A stretch of DNA of 64,000 nucleotides from Bradyrhizobium niftali. Its GTDB lineage: Bacteria; Pseudomonadota; Alphaproteobacteria; Rhizobiales; Xanthobacteraceae. The notes beneath the pieces were generated by a model. The model searched no databases. It was given only the letters and a program-made list of their open reading frames with translations, and was not told the DNA's origin. Position numbers and translations under genes: made by a program. The stretch spans positions 62,001 to 126,000 of the forward strand of contig NZ_SPQT01000021.1 of NCBI RefSeq assembly GCF_004571025.1, written 5' to 3'. This document shows, piece by piece, positions 53,046-62,166 of this stretch; the first letter of the stretch is position 1, and each line of letters opens with the position of its first letter.

Positions 53046-53125
53046 CGTCATTGCGAGCGCAGCGAAGCAATCCAGAATCTTTCCGCGGTGGCAGTCTGGA
53101 TTGCTTCGCTGCGCTCGCAATGACG
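53046..53125. repeat. Palindromic repeat, CGTCATTGCGAG type
   Basis: Ends CGTCATTGCGAGCGCAGCGAAG and CTTCGCTGCGCTCGCAATGACG are perfect inverted matches over 22 bases, with inner AGCAATCCAGA / TCTGGATTGCT. This is the most symmetric copy of the four in the window. Confidence 0.88.
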
Positions 53126-53160
53126 GAGTATGAGGCATCGACTTCGTCCTCCAAGTACAA

Positions 53161-53286
53161 CTGTCATTCCCCGCCTTGTGCGCACTTGCGCACTGGGGCG
53201 GGGAATCCGGTACGCCGCGGCCTCTCGGCTCCATCACAGCCGTCTCTGGAATACTGGATCGCCCGGTCGAGCCGGGCGATGACAGC
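53161..53286. repeat. Repeat with CTGTCATTCCCCGCC...GGCGATGACAG ends
   Basis: Short inner hairpins are seen: CCCCGCC...GGCGGGG (53168-53206) and CGCCCGGTCGAGCCGGGCG (53263-53281). No coding sequence. Confidence 0.6.
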
Positions 53287-53324
53287 GAGTGTGTGGTTAC
53301 AGACACGCCTTCGCAGCCTCGCGG

Positions 53325-53880
53325 CGCAATTCACCCGAGCTTTGCTTCGTCGCTCTACCCTCTAAGCCAAGAGGGCGCAGGGAAGGCCGGGTGCCAGCTG
53401 GCACCCGCGGTCCGCTGCGCGAAAAGCACACGCAGGAAGAACCGCACAGCAGCATACAGGTGTAGCCAATCACTCGGCCTTCCCTGCGCAGTGGTTGGAC
53501 GGCTTATGCCTGCTCTCCCGGGAGCCGAGTTCCTTCTGGCCTCCCTCACCTTCGCGGAATTCACCGACACCGCGCCGGTTGACGCGACTGCCGCCTCCGC
53601 AAGAGCTTGACCGTAGCAACGACGGCCAGGACCACACGGTTTTGCCGTACGCACGGCCCGCCATTTCGCCGCGGTTTTCCCGGCCCTGTCGACGGAGCCG
53701 GAAACCTGCTGGCGAGACGAACCTCACAGCGCCGCTCGTCTGGCACGAAGTCTTGGGCTCACGGAGAGCAATCCGCCCTGCCCGCAACTCTCGCGCCCGA
53801 CGCTGCCGCGTCCACCGCAAGCCCGGCTCGCGAAAATGACGACCACATGATCGCCCCTCAAGGATGAGCCGGGATGGGCG
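53325..53880. repeat. Long intergenic repeat of the rhizobial genome type
   Basis: From memory, blocks such as CTGCTCTCCCGGGAGCCGAG, CGACGGCCAGGACCACACGG and GCCCGACGCTGCCGCGTCCA recur in many copies in Bradyrhizobium chromosomes. No frame through it encodes a recognisable protein. A search against genomes is needed to prove copy number and boundaries. Confidence 0.5.
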
Positions 53881-54060
53881 ACACATACGACAAATCCGAA
53901 TTTCGGTAAAGCGGAATGTTTTTGGGAAGGAGGCTTGACAGCATTAGGGGTGTTTTGCCCGTCGGGTCATGGATGCTTTGGATGCCGCTGAGAAGCGCAA
54001 CGACGAGCTCGTCGCCAGCGAGCGGTACATTGCAACGACGGCCTATGGCGTGCAGGCAAC

Positions 54061-54963
54061 CTATCCCCCGCCAAAATCCCGCGGCGAGAACGGCAAGTCC
54101 AACACCTTCCATTCCTCGTATTTGTCGGCCGGCAGCATCTTGTACGGCTGGCAGGCCTGAAGCGCGCTCGTCGCCGACTTCACGATAGCCACGCCCTTCG
54201 CGGATGGCGGGGCTTCGATCAGGATCGGCGGGCGCGCCAGCGTGCCGTCGATGGCGAGCACCGTGCGCAGCTTGATGTGGACGGTGTCGGTCGGGTCGAC
54301 CCCGGCCGGCAGTTTTGCGCAGCTTCTCAAGTGCCGACGAAACTCGGCGATGACCTCGGGTGGAAGCTTTGCGCCGATCGAATCCCTGGCGTCGCCGCCG
54401 TCGCCCTTGGGTGCGTCTTTCGGCTCGATCGGCAGTTCGGGTGGCAGGCCCAGCATGACGCCGTATTTGAGGGTGACGTCGGGCTCGGGAGCCTGATAGG
54501 CCGGAGGTGCGGCCTGCGGCTGCGGCTGTTGCGGCGGCTGCTGGGGCTGCGGCTGCGCGGTGGTCTCACGCTGCTTCGGCGCCTGTGAGGGGGGCGGCTG
54601 TTTCTGCTGCGTCGGCTGCTCCGGTTCGGGCCGCGCCTTCTGCTGCGATGATTGCGACGCGGCCTGCTGCTTGGCGGCCGGCTTCGCCGCTGGATCCGCC
54701 TTTTCGGTGACATCCAGTTTCGGGAGTCTCAGCTCGGGCATCGGCTCCGGCGGCTTTTTCGCCGCTTCTTCCTTGGCCTTCTCCTCGGCTTTGGCCTCCT
54801 CCTGCTTCACCTCCTCCGGCGTGACGATGTCGACCGACACAGTTTCCGGCAGCTGGCTGCGAAACGGATGGACCTCGCTGATCACGATGATCAGCGCCAC
54901 CAGCGTCAGGTGCGCGACCGCCGACGCCGCAATGTCCGTCCGTATGATCTTCCGCAGTTCCAT
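54061..54963 (-). CDS. TolA/TonB-like envelope protein
   Basis: A 300-residue protein anchored by one N-terminal helix (SAVAHLTLVALIIVISEVHP). An Ala/Lys/Glu-rich helical stretch follows (EEVKQEEAKAEEKAKEEAAK), then a Pro/Gln-rich linker, and a C-terminal globular domain of about 100 residues (HLRSCAKLPAGVDPTDTVHI, KLRTVLAIDGTLARPPILIE). This is the layout of TolA and TonB. tolQ/tolR/tolB are not adjacent. ATG 54963 is chosen. Confidence 0.82.
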   Translation of the reverse strand: MELRKIIRTDIAASAVAHLTLVALIIVISEVHPFRSQLPETVSVDIVTPEEVKQEEAKAEEKAKEEAAKKPPEPMPELRLPKLDVTEKADPAAKPAAKQQAASQSSQQKARPEPEQPTQQKQPPPSQAPKQRETTAQPQPQQPPQQPQPQAAPPAYQAPEPDVTLKYGVMLGLPPELPIEPKDAPKGDGGDARDSIGAKLPPEVIAEFRRHLRSCAKLPAGVDPTDTVHIKLRTVLAIDGTLARPPILIEAPPSAKGVAIVKSATSALQACQPYKMLPADKYEEWKVLDLPFSPRDFGGG

Positions 54964-54991
54964 CGCTCGATCTTGGGTTGCCGTCCTGCTC

Positions 54992-55092
54992 CTAAAGCGC
55001 GATGAAGTCAGGATCAACCGTCATCGCGCTTTAGGCTCTTGTTCGAGCATGATCTTATCGGAAAACCGCTTCGCACTTTTCCGGATCATGCT
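54992..55092. repeat. Two-hairpin composite repeat, copy 2
   Basis: Hairpin 1 is CTAAAGCGCGATGA (54992-55005) with TCATCGCGCTTTAG. Hairpin 2 is GAGCATGATCTTATCGGAAAA with TTTTCCGGATCATGCT. The order, spacing and core sequence match copy 1 at 48926-49014. Confidence 0.7.
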
Positions 55093-55112
55093 GGGCATAC
55101 GGCAGCCCGCCC

Positions 55113-55931
55113 TCAATCCCATTTTGGCGCGAAGCCATAGTCGGTCAGGCGGCCCTTGGGATTGGCCAGACCGGCGATCCGGGCCATCTCCTCGTCCGAG
55201 AGCTCAAAATCGAAGATCTCGATGTTCTCCGACAGACGCTCGACACGTGAGGTGCGCGGGATCGCGGTGACGTTCTGTTGCACGAGCCAGCGCAGGCAGA
55301 CCTGCGCCGGCGTCTTGCGATGCGTCCGCCCGATCTCGGCCAGCGTCTGGTCGGTCTTGATGCGGCCCCTGGCGATCGGGCTGTAGGCGACCAGCGCGAG
55401 CCCATGCTGGTCGCAGGCCGTCCTCACCTTGGCCTGGTCGAGATAAGGGTGAAATTCGACCTGGTTGCAGACGAGCGGCTCCGGCGACAGCGCGACCGCC
55501 TGCTCGATCAGCGCCACCGTGAAATTGGAGACGCCGATGTGACGCGTCAGGCCCATTTGCCTGGCATGCGACAGCGCACCAAGCGTCTCCGCTAGCGGCA
55601 CGTGCGAATTGGGCCAGTGCAGCAGCAACAGATCGACGGAGGGAAGCCGCAGGCGCGCAAGGCTCTCCTTCACCGACCGTTCGAGGTCGTTGGGCGCGAA
55701 ATGGTTGGTCCAGACCTTGGTGGTGAGGAAGACGTCGTCGCGGCGCACGCCGGAGGCGCGCACGCCGTCGCCGACCTCGCGCTCGTTGTCATAGACCTGT
55801 GCGGTGTCGATGTGGCGATAGCCGAGCCGCAGCGCCTGCTCGACCACGCGCGCACACGGCCGCCCGCTCAGTTCCCAGGTCCCGAGCCCGATCGCCGGGA
55901 TCCTTGCGCCATTGGCCTCGACGAACAGCAT
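55113..55931 (-). CDS. Aldo/keto reductase, 2,5-diketo-D-gluconate reductase-like
   Basis: A 272-residue NADPH-dependent aldo/keto reductase (DkgA/DkgB type). The tetrad is seen: Asp and Tyr in RHIDTAQVYDNEREVG, Lys in FLTTKVWTNHFAP, His in LLLLHWPNSHVPL. NADP-binding motif TAIPRTSRVERLSEN is near the C-terminus. Length is typical. It lies between two non-related genes; substrate unknown. Confidence 0.92.
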   Translation of the reverse strand: MLFVEANGARIPAIGLGTWELSGRPCARVVEQALRLGYRHIDTAQVYDNEREVGDGVRASGVRRDDVFLTTKVWTNHFAPNDLERSVKESLARLRLPSVDLLLLHWPNSHVPLAETLGALSHARQMGLTRHIGVSNFTVALIEQAVALSPEPLVCNQVEFHPYLDQAKVRTACDQHGLALVAYSPIARGRIKTDQTLAEIGRTHRKTPAQVCLRWLVQQNVTAIPRTSRVERLSENIEIFDFELSDEEMARIAGLANPKGRLTDYGFAPKWD

Positions 55932-56089
55932 GAGGAATCCTCTCTGTTGCGGTCGCCCCAGGACTCATCACAAGCATCAGCCACGCGCCATTATGGACCT
56001 CGCCCGTGACACTGCCAACGGAAGCGGGAGCGATCGGGCCGGTTATTCAGCGCAATGCTAACGGGAGGTTCGCAGCTCAGGCCTTGTCG

Positions 56090-56392
56090 TCAGGCTTTGG
56101 CGAGCGCCTGGAACACGGTGTCGGGCGCATGCGCGATCACGGCGAGCAGCGCGCGGGCCGGTCCCCGCGGGGCGCGCTTGCCCTGCTCCCAGTTGCGGAT
56201 GGTCTCGACGGGAACGCCGAGCTTGGCCGCGAACTCCATCTGGGTCAGGCAGGCGCGGCGGCGCAGGTCGCGCACCGCGAGCGAGCCGGTGTCGGCCGGT
56301 GCGGCATTGGCCGCCGGCTGGACCGGAAACTCCTGCCCGTCCCGCAACTCGACGATCCGTCCGTCCGCCTTAAGCCGCAACCGCATATCCAT
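56090..56392 (-). CDS. Helix-turn-helix (XRE-like) protein
   Basis: A 100-residue DNA-binding protein. The helix-turn-helix domain, AVRDLRRRACLTQMEFAAKL, GVPVETIRNWEQGKRAPRGP, is like those in HigA/MqsA-type antitoxins. The first 35 residues (MDMRLRLKADGRIVELRDGQ) form an extra N-terminal part of mostly beta character. No toxin gene is next to it, so it is an orphan regulator rather than a proven antitoxin. Confidence 0.85.
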   Translation of the reverse strand: MDMRLRLKADGRIVELRDGQEFPVQPAANAAPADTGSLAVRDLRRRACLTQMEFAAKLGVPVETIRNWEQGKRAPRGPARALLAVIAHAPDTVFQALAKA

Positions 56393-56453
56393 TCCCCCAA
56401 GCGAGGGCGATGATGCGTCAGGTCGCTTAAGTTCGGATTAAAGATAGTTGCCC

Positions 56454-56536
56454 GTAGCCCGGATGGAGCGCAGCGCAATCCGGGGAAGCGCGCGCCGCGG
56501 GCAACCCGGATTACGCTTACGCTCCATCCGGGCTAC
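56454..56536. repeat. Palindromic repeat, GTAGCCCGGATGGAGCG type
   Basis: Ends GTAGCCCGGATGGAGCG and CGCTCCATCCGGGCTAC are perfect inverted matches; inner CGCAATCCGGG / CCCGGATTACG. It lies 15 bases past the mgtE stop and may end that transcript. Confidence 0.8.
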
Positions 56537-56551
56537 GAACGCGACCGCCCC

Positions 56552-57973
56552 CTACCTCAACCCGAACCACAAGGTCGCAATCCCGAGGAAGGAGAAGAAC
56601 CCGACCACATCGGTCACCGTCGTCACGAACGTCCCCGACGCCACCGCCGGATCGGCCCGGACACGTTCGAGCGCCATCGGGATCAGGATGCCGCCGAGCG
56701 CGCCGGCAACGAGGTTGCAGATGATCGCAAGCCCGATGACGATGCCGAGGCCCGGGATCTTGAACCAGGCCACCGCGGCGATGCCCGTGATCACGGCGAA
56801 GGCGAGCCCGTTGACGAGGCCGACCAGGCCTTCGCGCATCACCACGCGCCAGGCATTGGAGGAGCCGAGCTCGCGGGTCGCGAGCGCGCGCACCGCGACC
56901 GTCATGGTCTGGGTCGCGGCGTTGCCGCCCTGGCTCGCCACGATCGGCGCGAGCACCGCGAGCGCGACCATTTTCTCCAGCTGGCCCTCGAACAGGCCGA
57001 GCACGGAGGACGCCAGGAAGGCGGTGGCGAGGTTAACCAGCAGCCAGTTGAACCGGGCGCGCGCAATGGTGAACACGGTGTCGGAGAGTTCTTCGTCGCT
57101 GGTGACGCCGCCGAGCGCCTTGAGGTCTTCGGCCGCCTCTTCCTCGATGACGTCGACGACGTCGTCCACGGTGATGACACCGACCAGGCGGTCCTGGGTG
57201 TCGAGCACGGGCGCTGCGACGAGGTTGTACTTGCCGAACATCCGCGCCACCTCCTCCTGGTCCTCCAGGACGGAGACGCGGCGGCGATCCTCGTCGGTCA
57301 GCTCCGCAAGCGCCACCGGACGGCGGGCGCGAAGCAGGACGTCGAGCGAGACCGCGCCCTGCCAGTGCTGGTCCTTGTCGACGACATAGATCTCGTAGAA
57401 GCGGTCGGGCAGATCCGGCGTCTCGCGCATGTAGTCGATCGCCTGCCCCACGGTGAAATCCTGGGGCACGGCGATGAACTCGGTCTGCATCCGGCGGCCG
57501 GCGGAATTTTCCGGATACAGCAGGCTGCGCTCGAGCGCGACGCGCTCGCGCAAGGGCAGCTTCTCGAGGATCTCCTCCTGCTCGTCCTCGTCGAGCGTCT
57601 CCAGCAGCTCGACCGCGTCGTCGGACTCGAGTTCGCGGACACCTTCCGCGACCGTCTCCGGCGGCAGCTCATCGAGGATCTCCTCGCGGACGCTCTCGTC
57701 GACTTCGTTCAGCGCCGAAAAGTCGAAGTCGCGGCCCGTGAGCTCGACCAGGCGGACGCGGTCGTCGGGCTCCAATGCGCCGATCAGGTCGCCGAGATCG
57801 GCCTCGTGCAGCTCGGCAACGCAGGCGCGCAGCGCCGCACTGTCGCCGGCCTCGATCGCACGGGCAATCTCCTCGACGAATTCGTGACGAATTTCGCCGT
57901 CTTCATTGCGCATCGGCACGTGGTCGAGTACCGAGGCCTCGGCGGATGGGGCACCGTCCATATGTTCGTCCAT
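56552..57973 (-). CDS. mgtE: Magnesium transporter MgtE
   Basis: A 473-residue divalent cation channel. The cytoplasmic N-domain (EIARAIEAGDSAALRACVAE, ELHEADLGDLIGALEPDDRV) is followed by two CBS domains (QTEFIAVPQDFTVGQAIDYM, and RLVGVITVDDVVDVIEEEAA) that sense magnesium. The membrane domain has about five helices and the conserved APIVASQGGNAATQTMTVAV pore signature. ATG 57973 (MDEHMDG) is chosen; an upstream frame start at 58087 overlaps the divergent deacetylase gene. Regulation is expected to be through Mg binding rather than transcription. Confidence 0.95.
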   Translation of the reverse strand: MDEHMDGAPSAEASVLDHVPMRNEDGEIRHEFVEEIARAIEAGDSAALRACVAELHEADLGDLIGALEPDDRVRLVELTGRDFDFSALNEVDESVREEILDELPPETVAEGVRELESDDAVELLETLDEDEQEEILEKLPLRERVALERSLLYPENSAGRRMQTEFIAVPQDFTVGQAIDYMRETPDLPDRFYEIYVVDKDQHWQGAVSLDVLLRARRPVALAELTDEDRRRVSVLEDQEEVARMFGKYNLVAAPVLDTQDRLVGVITVDDVVDVIEEEAAEDLKALGGVTSDEELSDTVFTIARARFNWLLVNLATAFLASSVLGLFEGQLEKMVALAVLAPIVASQGGNAATQTMTVAVRALATRELGSSNAWRVVMREGLVGLVNGLAFAVITGIAAVAWFKIPGLGIVIGLAIICNLVAGALGGILIPMALERVRADPAVASGTFVTTVTDVVGFFSFLGIATLWFGLR

Positions 57974-58056
57974 GGCGCGCCTCGCCGTTTGACAGGTTGG
58001 AACGAGTGGTATGAGCTGATGGTTCAGGCAATACCCACAAGGCAACTCCGAGCGCA

Positions 58057-58863
58057 ATGGCAAAGATGCTTCGACTGAGCTGGACATCGATGTCGGCGGG
58101 CGCGGTGCTCGCGGCCCTCGCCGGCGTCGCCTCGACTGAGGCCGCCGAGTGCCCGCGCAAGGATGCGCTCGGCACCTCGCGCATTCTGAGCGTCGACGCC
58201 AGGACCACGCCGCGCGTGGGCTTGAAGAGCTTTCCGGAGACGCTGCCGCTTGCCGATCGCGAGGTCGTGCTGACCTTCGACGACGGCCCGCATCCGCCGA
58301 CGACGTCGAAGGTGCTGGCGGCGCTGGCGCAGGAATGCGCGCGCGCGACCTTCTTCCTGATCGGCCAACACGCCTCCGAACACCCTGACATGGTCAAGCG
58401 CATCGCGCGCGAGGGCCACACCGTCGGCCACCACACCTGGTCGCACCCGTTCATGGCGCGGATCCCGTTCGACAAGGCCACGGCCGAGATCGACCGCGGC
58501 ATCGCCGCCGACGAGATGGCGCTGCACGGGACCTCGACCACGACGCCCTCGACGCCGTTCTTCCGCTTCCCCTATTTCGAGGCGACGCAAGCCGAGCTCG
58601 ACCTGCTCCAGTCGCGCGGCATCGTCGTGTTCGGGGCCGATCTCTGGGCCAGCGACTGGGAGGAGATAACGCCGGAGCAGGAACTGAAGCTGGTCACCGA
58701 GCGCCTCGCCGCCGCCGGCAAGGGTATCATCCTCTTCCACGATCCCAAGGCGCGCACGGCTGCGATCATGCCGGCCTTCCTGCGGTATCTGAAGGAGAAC
58801 GGCTATCGGGTGGTTCACATCGTCCCGGCGGGCGCAGCGCAGAAGAATGCCGACACGCGCTGA
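58057..58863 (+). CDS. Polysaccharide deacetylase (NodB domain), exported
   Basis: A 268-residue carbohydrate esterase family 4 protein with a signal peptide (SAGAVLAALAGVASTEAA). The NodB motifs are in place: LTFDDGPHPPTT holds the catalytic Asp pair, GHTVGHHTWSHPFMA holds the two metal-binding His, and the FRFPYFEAT segment has the motif 3 Arg. It probably removes acetyl groups from peptidoglycan or another N-acetyl-glycan in the periplasm. Its downstream paralogue starts 180 bases later. Confidence 0.92.
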   Translation: MAKMLRLSWTSMSAGAVLAALAGVASTEAAECPRKDALGTSRILSVDARTTPRVGLKSFPETLPLADREVVLTFDDGPHPPTTSKVLAALAQECARATFFLIGQHASEHPDMVKRIAREGHTVGHHTWSHPFMARIPFDKATAEIDRGIAADEMALHGTSTTTPSTPFFRFPYFEATQAELDLLQSRGIVVFGADLWASDWEEITPEQELKLVTERLAAAGKGIILFHDPKARTAAIMPAFLRYLKENGYRVVHIVPAGAAQKNADTR

Positions 58864-59042
58864 TGCCGGAATGTCACGCCAGTGCAAAATGGGGTGATTT
58901 GGGCCCTATTAACAGTCTGTTCATGATACGCCATGCAAGTATTGAGGCGGGCGCGTCCTGGGAAAAGTTCTGGTGCCTGAACCGTTTCCTGATGTCTCCG
59001 ACCTACTATGGCGGCAATCGCATATGAGGGCAGACGGGATTC

Positions 59043-60338
59043 ATGATCGGAAGTAGCGTTGTTGTTCGGACGCGATCGTGGATCGTCCTATGTTTGGGCT
59101 TGCTGACCGTTGGCACACCGGCGGCCTTTGCAGCCGACTGCCCCGGCCACCCGGATGCGCTCGGGACCTCCCGCACCCTCGTGGTCGATCCGCACGAGCA
59201 TCCGCGCATCGGCACGATGCAGTACCGCGAGACGCTGCCGCTGAAGGACCACGAGGTCGTCCTGACCTTCGACGACGGTCCGCTGCCGAAATATTCCAAC
59301 CAGGTGCTCCAGATCCTCGCCGACGAGTGCATCAAGGCGACCTTCTTCATCATCGGCGGCCAGGCCAAGGCGAACCCTGAAGGGGTGCGCAAGCTGGTGG
59401 CGGCGGGCCACACCGTCGGCACGCACAGCATGAACCATCCGCTGACGTTCGACCGCATGCCGATCGAAAAATTCGAGCCCGAGATCAACGGCGGCATCGA
59501 ATGGACGTCGGCCGCGATGACCGATCCGTCCAAGCTCGCGCCGTTCTTCCGCATCCCCGGCCTGATGCGCGCCGAGGGCGTCGAGAACTATCTGATCTCG
59601 CGCGGCATTCAGGTCTGGAGCGCCGATTTCCCCGCTGACGACTGGCGGCATGTGTCGTCCGATCGCGTCTACCAGCTCGCGATCCAGCGGCTGGAGGCCA
59701 AGGGCAAGGGCATCCTGCTGTTGCACGACATCCAGGCCCGCACGGTGGCGGCGCTGCCCAAGATCATCCGCGACCTGAAGGCGCGCGGCTATCGCATCGT
59801 GCATGTGGTGCCTGCGACCGCGGAGCGGCCGGCGACGCCGACCACACCGGTGGAATGGCTGCTGCATCCGCCGACCGAGACCGTGCCGATCGCGCGCTGG
59901 CCGGCCGTGCCGAACTTCGTGTTCACGCAGACCCAGACGCTTCCGGCGCCATCGCTTGCCGATCTCAATGCGCAGACCGGGCATCAGCCGCTGCTGCCGC
60001 GCCGGACCATGGCGCAGGCGAATGTCGCCGCCACTCTCCCCGTGCCCGACCGCGATCTGTTCGCGATTCCCGAGGGCTCGGTCGAGGTCTTGCTGTCCAC
60101 GACCTTGTCACGGCGTGCCGCGACACGGCTGGCAATGGCGGCCGAGACGCCCCGTGCGGCTAAGGGCAAGGCTGCCAAGTCGCAGGCACACCGAACCGCC
60201 CACGCTGCGCACGGCGCACCGAAGCATGCCGCGCAGGCCAAGGGCACGGTCGCCAGAAACACTGCCCCCAAGAGCACTGCACAGGGCGCCGCGCCGCGTC
60301 CGACTCGCGTGGCCAGCCTGAAGAAGCGCGCGCAGTAA
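59043..60338 (+). CDS. Polysaccharide deacetylase paralogue with long basic tail
   Basis: A 431-residue exported CE4 enzyme, paralogous to the preceding gene (both have DALGTSR...VD, LTFDDGP, and a GHTVG segment). The metal site is GTHSMNHPLTFD. After the catalytic domain (to about residue 255) come a linker (VEWLLHPPTETVPIARWPAV) and an Ala/Lys/Pro-rich tail of about 150 residues with an overall positive charge. The tail could bind cell-wall glycans or DNA-like polyanions. Signal segment: LCLGLLTVGTPAAFAA. Confidence 0.9.
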   Translation: MIGSSVVVRTRSWIVLCLGLLTVGTPAAFAADCPGHPDALGTSRTLVVDPHEHPRIGTMQYRETLPLKDHEVVLTFDDGPLPKYSNQVLQILADECIKATFFIIGGQAKANPEGVRKLVAAGHTVGTHSMNHPLTFDRMPIEKFEPEINGGIEWTSAAMTDPSKLAPFFRIPGLMRAEGVENYLISRGIQVWSADFPADDWRHVSSDRVYQLAIQRLEAKGKGILLLHDIQARTVAALPKIIRDLKARGYRIVHVVPATAERPATPTTPVEWLLHPPTETVPIARWPAVPNFVFTQTQTLPAPSLADLNAQTGHQPLLPRRTMAQANVAATLPVPDRDLFAIPEGSVEVLLSTTLSRRAATRLAMAAETPRAAKGKAAKSQAHRTAHAAHGAPKHAAQAKGTVARNTAPKSTAQGAAPRPTRVASLKKRAQ

Positions 60339-60341
60339 GCT

Positions 60342-60716
60342 CTACTGCCGCATGATGTTGGCGACGCAGAGCAGCACGATCAGCGCCAGGAAGAACAGGT
60401 CCATATAGGACTTGAGCTCGCCGTCGCGGCGCAGCCGCGCAACGTCGACCACGATCTGCTTGCGCGTCGAGGTTCCGCCCGAGCCGTCGTTGATCGGGGC
60501 CTGAAGGCGCTTGGTCTCGGCTTCCAGCTTCTCGATCTTCTGGAAGAAGTAGAACGCACGCAGCGTCGAGGCCGCGCGCATGCCGGTATAGACCAGCACC
60601 AGGATCGCGACGATCGCCCGGTTTTGATATTTCTCCAGGAAGTTGAGGCTGAAATAGACCATCGCCATGAACGCGAAGTTGGTCACGAAGCGGTAGACGA
60701 AGCTTAGAAAGACCAT
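60342..60716 (-). CDS. Hypothetical membrane protein, 124 residues
   Basis: A 124-residue protein with three hydrophobic segments: FVTNFAFMAMVYFSLNFL, AIVAILVLVYTGMRAASTL and YMDLFFLALIVLLCVANIM. A charged region of about 45 residues, including KIEKLEAETKRLQ, lies before the last helix. Its stop is three bases from the stop of the second deacetylase on the opposite strand. No family recognised. Confidence 0.72.
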   Translation of the reverse strand: MVFLSFVYRFVTNFAFMAMVYFSLNFLEKYQNRAIVAILVLVYTGMRAASTLRAFYFFQKIEKLEAETKRLQAPINDGSGGTSTRKQIVVDVARLRRDGELKSYMDLFFLALIVLLCVANIMRQ

Positions 60717-60960
60717 ACTGGCTCCAGCCCAGAGAAGACGTGCAAGCGGGCCTGAATGCCGCGCAGGCCCGTCTACGCCAACTTGGTTTCAACAAAGATA
60801 CTATCCGCCCACAACTCGCCGCCTTTTAGCCACGCGCGGCCATAATGCAAGCCGGGCCACGACGGCCGGCCTGTCCCGCACGCGGGCGTCCGCAACGCTC
60901 AATGGCGATTTGGCGGAAGTCGCGATAGACTGGAGCTGCCGCCACACGTGGGGTCTGCCG

Positions 60961-61218
60961 ATGCCGAAGAAGGGAATCACGGGCCACGACGACTGGGTTC
61001 TGACCGAGGCCCTCGCGACCGCGCTGGTCGCGCTGGAGCAGCTCGAGCCGAAGCACCAGCCGAGCGCGCATATGGACGACATCCGCAAGATGCTCTCCAG
61101 CGGCAAGGAGCCCGCGGCAGTGAGCCTGCACCTCGCCCAGGCCAAGTGCCGCCTGTTTCCGGAGTCGGATCCGCTTCAGATCTACAAGGAATACGGGATC
61201 GGCGAGGAATATGGCTGA
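60961..61218 (+). CDS. Small conserved hypothetical protein, 85 residues
   Basis: An 85-residue soluble helical protein (MPKKGITGHDDWVLTEALAT, ALVALEQLEPKHQPSAHMDD, IRKMLSSGKEPAAVSLHLAQ). ATG 60961 is the natural start; a GTG- or ATG-started longer form from 60910 is possible. No domain or motif is recognised. Related short proteins appear in Bradyrhizobium, as far as I remember. Confidence 0.7.
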   Translation: MPKKGITGHDDWVLTEALATALVALEQLEPKHQPSAHMDDIRKMLSSGKEPAAVSLHLAQAKCRLFPESDPLQIYKEYGIGEEYG

Positions 61219-61236
61219 AGGGGCCGGGTCATCACC

Positions 61237-61842
61237 CTACTCCCGCCAGAACTCCGCCAGTTCTTCCGCGGTCACCAGATCGACCTGGCCGTGGAAGCGG
61301 GTGCGATACATGGTCATCAGCGCATCGTGCCCGACATCGGACGAGCTGCACAGCGCGTCCTCGACGATGACGACCCTGAAGCCGAGATCGACTGCGCTGA
61401 GGACCGTCGACAGGACGCAGACGTCCGTCTCGGCCCCCGTGATCACCACCGTCCCGACGCTCTTTTCGAGCAACAGGCCCGCAAGGCCGGGATTGCTGAA
61501 CGCGGAATAGGCCGGCTTGTCGATGACAGCGGCTGGAGGAACGAACCGGCTCAGAGCTGGCACGAGATCGAGCGCGGATGGCGGCAAGTGCCTGCGGGTC
61601 GCCTGGCTCCAGTGACGGAAATAGCTGCGCCACTGTCCGGGACGATCGTCCGGATCCTGAGGGGTCATGAAGCGCGTGAAGATCGTTCTGGCCTGGCGGC
61701 GGGAAACGATGGAGACGATCGCCGGCAGTACCCGTTCCATCCAGGGCGTCGCCCAGAGACCGCCGGGGGCGAAGATGTTCTGCATGTCGATGCAGAGGTG
61801 AACCGCATCCCGGATGTCGGCAATTTCCGCACTGTCCCTCAT
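61237..61842 (-). CDS. Cysteine hydrolase, isochorismatase-like
   Basis: A 201-residue hydrolase of the isochorismatase/nicotinamidase superfamily. The catalytic Asp is in VHLCIDMQNIFAPGG, the Lys in VIDKPAYSAFSNP, and the nucleophilic Cys in VITGAETDVCVLSTVLSA. The three are in their normal order, so the enzyme should be active. It might hydrolyse an amide or an isochorismate-like compound. It is on the opposite strand from the upstream small gene. Confidence 0.9.
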   Translation of the reverse strand: MRDSAEIADIRDAVHLCIDMQNIFAPGGLWATPWMERVLPAIVSIVSRRQARTIFTRFMTPQDPDDRPGQWRSYFRHWSQATRRHLPPSALDLVPALSRFVPPAAVIDKPAYSAFSNPGLAGLLLEKSVGTVVITGAETDVCVLSTVLSAVDLGFRVVIVEDALCSSSDVGHDALMTMYRTRFHGQVDLVTAEELAEFWRE

Positions 61843-62166
61843 CGTCCTCCACCGTCAAACGCATGGCCGCGCGACGGCATCTCCGCGGCGAGCTCATCGG
61901 CTGCAATGCGCGTCCGACAGCCATCGTTCCGCGGTCATCCGCGATGGACGAAGCCCCGCGCCGCCAGCGCACGCCATCACGTCGGCGAATCGCGGGATCG
62001 ATCGACGGCGTCGGCGGAATCATGAGGAAGTTCGCCGCGTTCGACCGGACCGGTCACGCGACGGCTTCGACCGACGCAAGCGACGCAGTGAAACGGGCCG
62101 GCGTGGTGCCAGTCCCGGGCCTTACATCAGAAAAACTTCAGGGATTTCAAAGCCAAATTCGGCTTT
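61843..62166. other. Intergenic region upstream of the cysteine hydrolase, no supported gene
   Basis: About 320 bases. Frames exist on the plus strand, but the longest of them runs through the antisense of tRNA-Leu and is an artefact. No repeat or operator stands out. Confidence 0.55.

Larger units (their letters stand above)
53016..54060. other. About 1 kb without genes, filled with repeats
   Basis: This interval holds the palindrome at 53046-53125, a second repeat at 53161-53286 and a long multicopy-type sequence at about 53325-53880 (listed separately). Short frames inside it are not supported as genes. Confidence 0.7.

Noticed and set aside
53176..53886. Several short open frames in the repeat block
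   Set aside because: They run through intergenic repeat sequence and change frame with no coding signal.
53969..54160. Plus-strand 63-codon frame overlapping the TolA-like gene end
   Set aside because: It overlaps the conserved C-terminal domain of the TolA-like gene on the other strand and has no ribosome binding site.
56090..56392. XRE-like protein as the antitoxin of a toxin-antitoxin pair
   Set aside because: No small toxin-like gene is adjacent on either side; treated as an orphan regulator.
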